Assembly: GCF_030695125.1 (NCBI RefSeq)
Contig: NZ_JAUYTP010000006.1
Span: 62,001-126,000, forward strand
DNA: 64,000 bases
Direction: 5' to 3'
Source of the DNA: Allobosea sp.
Lineage (GTDB): Bacteria > Pseudomonadota > Alphaproteobacteria > Rhizobiales > Beijerinckiaceae
Each line of letters begins with the position of its first letter. The first letter of the stretch is position 1. The notes beneath the pieces are model-generated. The model was not told where the DNA came from and made no database searches. It saw only the letters and a program-made list of their open reading frames with translations. Of this stretch, positions 59,240 through 64,000 are shown piece after piece. Both the position numbers and the translations under genes were made by a program.

Positions 59240-61369
59240 ATGCAGCCGATGAATCGCGAACCGACCCAGCATCCGCCCGAACCCGACCTGCCGGACACCG
59301 GGCCCGCCATCGAGCCCGAGGCCGAGGAGGCCTTCCCCACCCCTGCGCTCGATCTCGGCGAGACCGCGCCCGGCGCGCTGAAGCACGGCATCGAGGTCAT
59401 CGCCGGCTTCGCCAAGCATCTGCCCAACAAGCCCGGCGTCTACCGGATGTTCGATACCGCCGGCGAGGTTCTCTATGTCGGCAAGGCCAAGAACCTGAAG
59501 AACCGGGTCACGGCCTATGCGCGGGGCATGGCCCACACCAATGCGGTCGCCCGGATGATCGCCGAGACGGCGAATATGGAGTTCGTCACCACGGGGACGG
59601 AAACCGAGGCGCTGCTGCTCGAATCCAACCTGATCAAGCAGTTGCGGCCGCGCTACAATGTGCTGCTGCGCGACGACAAGAGCTTCCCCTACATCCTGCT
59701 GAGCGGGGACCACGAGGCGCCGCAGATCGCCAAGCATCGGGGCTCGCGCCAGCGCAAGGGCGATTATTTCGGCCCCTTCGCCTCGGTCTGGGCGGTGGAG
59801 CGGACGATCGACGCGCTGCAGAAGGCCTTTCTGCTGCGCTCCTGCACCGATTCCTTCTACGAGAACCGCACGCGCCCCTGCCTGCTCTTCCAGATCAAGC
59901 GCTGCGCCGGCCCCTGCACGGGCGAGATCGCGATTCCCGACTACCAGGCGCTGGCCTCGCAGGCGCGCGACTTCCTCTCGGGCCGCTCCTCCAACGTGAA
60001 GCAGCTGCTCTCGACCCGGATGCAGGAGGCGGCCGAGGAGCTCGAATTCGAGAAGGCGGCGCGCTATCGCGACCGGCTGGCGGCGCTCTCGGCCGTGCAG
60101 GCCGGGCAGGACATCAACACGCAAGGCGTCGAGGAGGCGGATGTCTTCGCCATCGACGAGCAGGCCGGGCAGTTCTGCGTCGAGATCTTCTTCTTCCGCA
60201 ACAAGCAGAATTGGGGCAACCGCGCCCTCTTCCCGCGCGCCGACCGCAGCCTGACGCCGGCGGAGGTGCTGGCCTCGGTCGTGACCCAGTTCTACGACGA
60301 CAAGCCGCCGCCGCGCCTCGTGCTGCTTTCGCATGAACTGGCGGAGATCGACCTGATCACGCAGGCGCTGTCGGCCCGCGCCGGCCGCAAGGTCGAGGTC
60401 GCCCATCCCAAGCGCGGCGAGCGCGTCGATCTCGTCGAGATGGCCCGCAAGAACGCCCGCGAGGCGCTCTCGCGCAAGCTCGCCGACAATGCCGGCCAGA
60501 CCTCGCTGCTGGCGGCGCTCGGCGCCGCCTTCGGGCTCGCAAAATCGCCGCGCCGCGTCGAGGTCTACGACAACTCGCACATCATGGGCACGAACGCCGT
60601 CGGCGGCATGGTCGTCGCGGGCCGGGACGGCTTCATGAAGAGCCATTACCGCACCTTCAACATCTCCACCGACACCATCGCCGGCGACGATTTCGGCATG
60701 ATGCGCGAGGTGCTGCAGCGGCGCTTCGCAAGGCTGGCGAAGGAAGCGGGGACCGCGACCGGCTCTCCTCCCCCTTGTGAGGAGGAGTTGGAGGTGGGGG
60801 TCGCGCCGCTCGGCGAGCCCCCGACAGGCGGCACCACCCCCATCCCTCTCCCTTCCCCACAAGCGGGAAGGGAAGCGCCTGTTCCGGCAACCGCCGAACC
60901 CGACGACGACAGCTTCCCCGCCCGCCCCGACCTCGTCATCGTCGACGGCGGCAAGGGCCAGTTCGAGGCCGCGCGTCGGATCATGGCCGAGCTCGGCGCG
61001 CAGGACATTCCGCTGGTGGCCATCGCCAAGGGCGAGGATCGCAACGCCATGCGCGAGACCTTCCACATGGCGGGCCGCGAGCCCTTCAAGCTGCAGCCGC
61101 GCGATCCGGCGCTGTACTTCATCCAGCGCCTGCGCGACGAGGCGCATCGCTTCGCCATCGGCACGCATCGCGCGCGGCGCAAGAAGGACACGATGAAGAA
61201 CCCGCTCGACGAGATCCCGGGCATCGGCCCGTCGCGGAAACGGGCGCTGCTGTTGCACTTCGGCACGGTCAAGGCGATCAAGCGCGCCAAGCTCGACGAT
61301 CTCATGCGCACCCCCGGCGTCAATGCCGCCACGGCCCAGGCGGTGCATGATTATTTTCACGATGGCTGA
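59240..61369 (+). CDS. uvrC: excinuclease ABC subunit C with an in-frame repeat insertion
   Basis: 709 residues (start 59240; 59249 possible). GIY-YIG nuclease with [27 protein letters not shown] near 57-85, UVR motif [18 protein letters not shown] near 265, RNase-H-like second nuclease with [18 protein letters not shown] and [14 protein letters not shown], and a C-terminal HhH pair [22 protein letters not shown]. Residues 509-545 are encoded by a palindromic repeat at 60764-60874 placed between [11 protein letters not shown] and the DGGKGQ motif, a surface linker. Without it the protein would have about 672 residues. It makes both incisions in nucleotide excision repair. Confidence 0.97.
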   Translation: MQPMNREPTQHPPEPDLPDTGPAIEPEAEEAFPTPALDLGETAPGALKHGIEVIAGFAKHLPNKPGVYRMFDTAGEVLYVGKAKNLKNRVTAYARGMAHTNAVARMIAETANMEFVTTGTETEALLLESNLIKQLRPRYNVLLRDDKSFPYILLSGDHEAPQIAKHRGSRQRKGDYFGPFASVWAVERTIDALQKAFLLRSCTDSFYENRTRPCLLFQIKRCAGPCTGEIAIPDYQALASQARDFLSGRSSNVKQLLSTRMQEAAEELEFEKAARYRDRLAALSAVQAGQDINTQGVEEADVFAIDEQAGQFCVEIFFFRNKQNWGNRALFPRADRSLTPAEVLASVVTQFYDDKPPPRLVLLSHELAEIDLITQALSARAGRKVEVAHPKRGERVDLVEMARKNAREALSRKLADNAGQTSLLAALGAAFGLAKSPRRVEVYDNSHIMGTNAVGGMVVAGRDGFMKSHYRTFNISTDTIAGDDFGMMREVLQRRFARLAKEAGTATGSPPPCEEELEVGVAPLGEPPTGGTTPIPLPSPQAGREAPVPATAEPDDDSFPARPDLVIVDGGKGQFEAARRIMAELGAQDIPLVAIAKGEDRNAMRETFHMAGREPFKLQPRDPALYFIQRLRDEAHRFAIGTHRARRKKDTMKNPLDEIPGIGPSRKRALLLHFGTVKAIKRAKLDDLMRTPGVNAATAQAVHDYFHDG
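60764..60874. repeat. 111-bp palindromic repeat inside uvrC
   Basis: Left end TCTCCTCCCCCTTGTGAGG leads to GGTGGGGGT; the right end is its imperfect inverse, ACCACCCCCATCCC to CCACAAGCGGGAAGGGA. Length is exactly 37 codons, so the frame is kept. The core is Pro/Gly/Glu-coding. Confidence 0.85.
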
Positions 61370-61430
61370 CGCCGACCTGCAAAGTCGCCTCATTGCGTGT
61401 TGACGCTGTCACAACCCGGCTGCTTTGGTG

Positions 61431-62048
61431 ATGCCCGTGACGATTCTTCCAGATGCCATCCGCCGGCGCGGACCATGGTCCCTGCCGAACCTGCTCACCT
61501 ACGGCCGAATCCTGGCGATTCCGGCCGTGGTCGGGCTGTTGTTCTGGCCCAAGGACGATTGGGTCCGCTGGATCGCGCTCGCGGTCTATGTCGCGGCGGC
61601 GGTGACGGATTATCTCGACGGCTGGATTGCGAGGGCCTGGAGCCAGCAATCGGCGATCGGCCGCATGCTCGACCCCATCGCCGACAAGCTCCTGGTCTGC
61701 GCCCTGCTGCTGATGCTCGTCCATACCGAGACGATCAAGGGCTGGGCGATCTGGGCGGCGATCGTCATCCTCTGCCGCGAGATCCTCGTTTCGGGCTTGC
61801 GCGAGTTCCTGGCCGAGCTGAAGGTCAGCGTGCCCGTCAGCAAGGTCGCCAAATGGAAGACCACGGCGCAGCTGCTGGCGCTGGGTTTCCTCGTCGCCGG
61901 CCCGGCGGGCGACAAGGTTCTGCCCTATAACTCCGAGATCGGCATCGTGATGCTCTGGATCGCGGCCGGCCTGACCATCTACACCGGCTGGGATTACTTC
62001 AACGCCGGCATCCGCCACATGGTCGACGAGGACGCGCGCGGCTCATGA
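61431..62048 (+). CDS. pgsA: phosphatidylglycerophosphate synthase
   Basis: 205 residues from ATG 61431 (a TTG at 61425 is possible). The CDP-alcohol phosphotransferase motif DYLDGWIARAWSQQSAIGRMLDPIADK is complete. NLLTYGRILAIPAVVGLLF and several membrane helices follow. It makes PGP from CDP-diacylglycerol and glycerol-3-phosphate. Overlaps moaD by 4 nt. Confidence 0.95.
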   Translation: MPVTILPDAIRRRGPWSLPNLLTYGRILAIPAVVGLLFWPKDDWVRWIALAVYVAAAVTDYLDGWIARAWSQQSAIGRMLDPIADKLLVCALLLMLVHTETIKGWAIWAAIVILCREILVSGLREFLAELKVSVPVSKVAKWKTTAQLLALGFLVAGPAGDKVLPYNSEIGIVMLWIAAGLTIYTGWDYFNAGIRHMVDEDARGS

Positions 62049-62344
62049 CGCAGGCTCCCGCCCCCTCCGCCGCGGCGGCTGTCCCGCGCAGCGTCCGACT
62101 GGTCTATTTCGCCTGGGTGCGTGAGCGTGTCGGGCTCGCCGATGAGCAGGTCGAGCTGCCCGCCGGCGTCAATACCGTGCTCGATCTGGTGCGCTGGCTG
62201 AAAACCCGCGACGAAGGCTACGCCGCCGCCTTCGCCGACGAGACGCTGGTGCGCGCGGCCATCGACCAGAGCCACGTCAAGCCGGGCGCGCACCTGGACG
62301 GCGCCCGCGAGATCGCCTTCTTCCCGCCGATGACGGGCGGTTGA
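62045..62344 (+). CDS. moaD: molybdopterin synthase sulfur-carrier subunit
   Basis: 99 residues ending in FFPPMTGG, the Gly-Gly that is adenylated and thiocarboxylated. VYFAWVRERVGLADEQVELP is the ubiquitin-like start. It carries the dithiolene sulfur for molybdopterin and pairs with MoaE downstream. Confidence 0.94.
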   Translation: MTQAPAPSAAAAVPRSVRLVYFAWVRERVGLADEQVELPAGVNTVLDLVRWLKTRDEGYAAAFADETLVRAAIDQSHVKPGAHLDGAREIAFFPPMTGG

Positions 62345-62358
62345 GATGACCGCCCCTC

Positions 62359-62488
62359 TGTCATTCCGGGGCGCGCCGAAGGCGCGAACCCGGAACCCAC
62401 GACCGGGCTCAGCCCGTGACATGGCGCAGTCCTGGCTCACCGGGTCATGGATTCCGGGTTCCGCGCTGCGCGCGGCCCCGGAAAGACA
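62359..62488. repeat. 130-bp palindromic repeat between moaD and moaE
   Basis: TGTCATTCCGGGGC at the left and GCCCCGGAAAGACA at the right are imperfect inverses, with further inner symmetry (AACCCGGAACCCA / GGATTCCGGGTT). It ends 9 bp before the moaE start and separates two genes whose products form one enzyme. Confidence 0.8.
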
Positions 62489-62497
62489 GAGGGCGGC

Positions 62498-62953
62498 ATG
62501 ACGCCGACCATCCGCATCCAGCGTGAGGATTTCGACCTCGCCGCCGAGATCGCCGCGCTCTCGGCCGGCCGCCGCGACATCGGCGCCGTGGTCAGCTTCA
62601 CCGGCCTGTGCCGGGACGAGGGCGGCACGCTGGCGGCCCTCGAACTCGAGCATTATCCCGGCATGGCGGAAGCCGAGATCGCCCGCGTCGCGGAGACAGC
62701 CGCCGCGCGCTGGCCGCTGATGGGCCTGCTCGCCATCCACCGCTACGGGCTCGTCGCACCAGGCGAGCAGATCGTGCTGGTGATCGCGACGTCAGCGCAT
62801 CGCCGCGCCGCCTTCGAAGCGGCGGATTTCATGATGGACTATCTCAAGACCCGCGCGCCGTTCTGGAAGCGCGAGCACCTCGCCGACGGCACGACCGGCG
62901 GCTGGGTCGAGGCCAAGCAGGAAGATGACGATGCCGCCGCGCGCTGGAGTTGA
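62498..62953 (+). CDS. moaE: molybdopterin synthase catalytic subunit
   Basis: 151 residues from ATG 62498, just outside the repeat. GAVVSFTGLCRDEGG, ALELEHYPGMAE, IHRYGLVAPGEQIVLVIATSAHRRAAFEAADFMMDYLKTRAPFWKRE with the catalytic Lys pair are standard. It builds molybdopterin from precursor Z with MoaD; the sulfite-oxidase-like enzyme at 12747 is one possible client. Confidence 0.95.
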   Translation: MTPTIRIQREDFDLAAEIAALSAGRRDIGAVVSFTGLCRDEGGTLAALELEHYPGMAEAEIARVAETAAARWPLMGLLAIHRYGLVAPGEQIVLVIATSAHRRAAFEAADFMMDYLKTRAPFWKREHLADGTTGGWVEAKQEDDDAAARWS

Positions 62954-64000
62954 AGCCAGTGTGATCGCGTGCGCGCTGATGCTGGGGCTGACCGTGTCGG
63001 CCCAGGCACAGATGGGCGAGATGAAGACTTTTCGCGACTGGATCGCCGGCTGCGACAACACGCGAAATTGCACCGCGCTCTCGCTGCCGAGGGAGACCGA
63101 TGACGAGGTCGCTTTCCTGCGTCTTGACCGCGCCGCCGGCCCGGACTCCGCCCCTACGCTCGCTCTGAAGCTGCGAACGCAAAAGCTGAAACCCCGCTTC
63201 GACATCGAACTGGTGCTGGATGGCGCAGCCTTTCCCGCCACCGGCCGTCGTTTGCCCGCCACCAGCATCAATGGCGAAGTGGCCGAGATCGTGATCGCCC
63301 CCGCGGAGGCCGAAGCGCTGATCGCGGCCGCGCGCAAGGCGACGGTGCTGACGGCACGGGTCGATGCGCGAAGCTTCACGATCTCCCTCGCCGGCTCGGT
63401 TGCTTCCATGCTCTGGATCGACGAGCGGCAGGGCCGGCTGAACACGCCGACCGCCCTGATCCGGAAAGGCACGGCCGGCACGGCCCCATCTGCCCCCGCC
63501 TTACCCGTGATCGCGAGCAAACCAGCCTCGGGCCAGGCACTGGCGTCGATCCAGGCTGCGGCGCTGGTCAAGGCGATGCGCACCGAGCTGAACCGGCGCG
63601 AGCCCAACTCCTGCGAGGAGATATCCGACGGTTCCGATGGGGCGTTCCCACTGGACGATTCGACCCGGCTGGTCGTCGTCGCCTGTTCGCGCGGCGCCTA
63701 CAACGTCAACAGTCAGTTCTGGCTGGTCACGGGCCGCGATGTCGCCAAGGCGAAGCCCGCCGCCTTCGAGGGCAGCGGCAACAGCCCCGCCAACGAACTG
63801 GTCAACGCCGATTTCGACCCCGAGACGGGTCAGGTGAGCTTCTACGCCAAGGGCCGCGGCATCGGCGATTGCGGCGCCTCGGGCTCCTATGGCTGGAACG
63901 GCACGCGCTTCGTCATGCTCGGCTTCATAGCGATGAGCGAATGCCGCCTGATCCCGGGCGACGACTGGATCACGCTGTTTCGGAGCGTCGGCACGGCTGC
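62925..64000 (+). CDS. DUF1176 family exported protein (partial, runs off the window)
   Basis: At least 358 residues; no stop before the end. ATG 62925 or 62931 follows an AGGA site inside the end of moaE. A signal peptide (VIACALMLGLTVSAQAQ) precedes FRDWIAGCDNTRNCTAL, SFTISLAGSVASMLWIDERQGR, a Pro/Ala linker and GDCGASGSYGWNGTRFVMLGF, the DUF1176 pattern with paired cysteines. Periplasmic, function unknown. Confidence 0.85.
   Translation, partial: MTMPPRAGVEASVIACALMLGLTVSAQAQMGEMKTFRDWIAGCDNTRNCTALSLPRETDDEVAFLRLDRAAGPDSAPTLALKLRTQKLKPRFDIELVLDGAAFPATGRRLPATSINGEVAEIVIAPAEAEALIAAARKATVLTARVDARSFTISLAGSVASMLWIDERQGRLNTPTALIRKGTAGTAPSAPALPVIASKPASGQALASIQAAALVKAMRTELNRREPNSCEEISDGSDGAFPLDDSTRLVVVACSRGAYNVNSQFWLVTGRDVAKAKPAAFEGSGNSPANELVNADFDPETGQVSFYAKGRGIGDCGASGSYGWNGTRFVMLGFIAMSECRLIPGDDWITLFRSVGTA

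Noticed and set aside
59135-61393. 752-codon minus-strand frame
   Set aside because: Antisense to uvrC, which is unmistakable.
62447-62497. Longer moaE start at 62447
   Set aside because: Those codons come from the palindromic repeat; ATG 62498 gives the family N-terminus.
1-64000. CRISPR array, tRNA, rRNA or insertion sequence
   Set aside because: No regularly spaced repeats, no tRNA cloverleaf and no transposase motif were found by reading the sequence and the translated frames.

Overview
This 64-kb, GC-rich window looks like chromosomal DNA of an alphaproteobacterium of the order Hyphomicrobiales (Rhizobiales), most likely Bosea or a close relative. That is inferred from gene content and protein character: an Ffh with a Gly/Pro/Met-rich tail, S16 with a charged tail, an Omp25-like porin, the order lgt-midA-pgeF and uvrC-pgsA-moaD-moaE, and several classes of short palindromic intergenic repeats of the kind common in this order. 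No rRNA, tRNA, CRISPR array, insertion sequence or prophage was seen.

Layout. 1-7.1 kb: an inactive-looking rhodanese, a Phd/VapC toxin-antitoxin (TA) pair, then a minus-strand translation operon (ffh, small unknown gene, rpsP, rimM, HAD phosphatase, trmD), a CAP-domain lipoprotein and a MazE/MazF-type pair. 7.1-19 kb: LysE exporter, methyltransferase, metallo-beta-lactamase-fold hydrolase, a Pro-rich GyrI-like protein, dapF-mtaB, a sulfite-oxidase-like enzyme, an acyl-CoA ligase, a 0.9-kb non-coding stretch with repeats, a SUMF1-fold protein and an SDR. 19-26.5 kb: rplS, then leuC and leuD separated by four genes, one of them a strikingly AT-rich stranger, followed by an exported DUF1800/DUF1501 pair. 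26.6-35.7 kb: secreted DUF4394 protein divergent from an ECF sigma/anti-sigma pair, a second MazF-type TA pair, a RecD-like helicase, a chemoreceptor, an RraA-like protein, an SDR, VapBC and HigBA. 35.7-43 kb: a catabolic cluster made of a fused hydantoinase/5-oxoprolinase, a TRAP transporter and a MarR-type regulator. 43-53 kb: ArsR/AHSA1 pair, EamA transporter, iron alcohol dehydrogenase, FMN protein, secreted proteins including RNase T2, rlmJ, a glutathione transferase, an outer-membrane barrel, a glycosyltransferase, a pteridine-reductase-like SDR and an HCCA-isomerase-like protein. 53-64 kb: ParDE, pgeF-midA-lgt, FitAB-like TA, quinone-type oxidoreductase, a CPT-like kinase, uvrC, pgsA, moaD, moaE and a DUF1176 protein running off the end.

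How it works together. Housekeeping blocks (translation/SRP, leucine and lysine/peptidoglycan precursors, lipoprotein maturation, NER, molybdopterin synthase) are interleaved with small accessory cassettes. The most distinctive features are seven type II TA modules in 64 kb, several with clear palindromic operators; an in-frame 111-bp palindromic repeat that adds 37 residues to UvrC; the separation of trmD from rplS, consistent with an inversion; and the AT-rich membrane/coiled-coil gene between leuC and leuD. High GC produces very long antisense open frames over real genes; these were left out.
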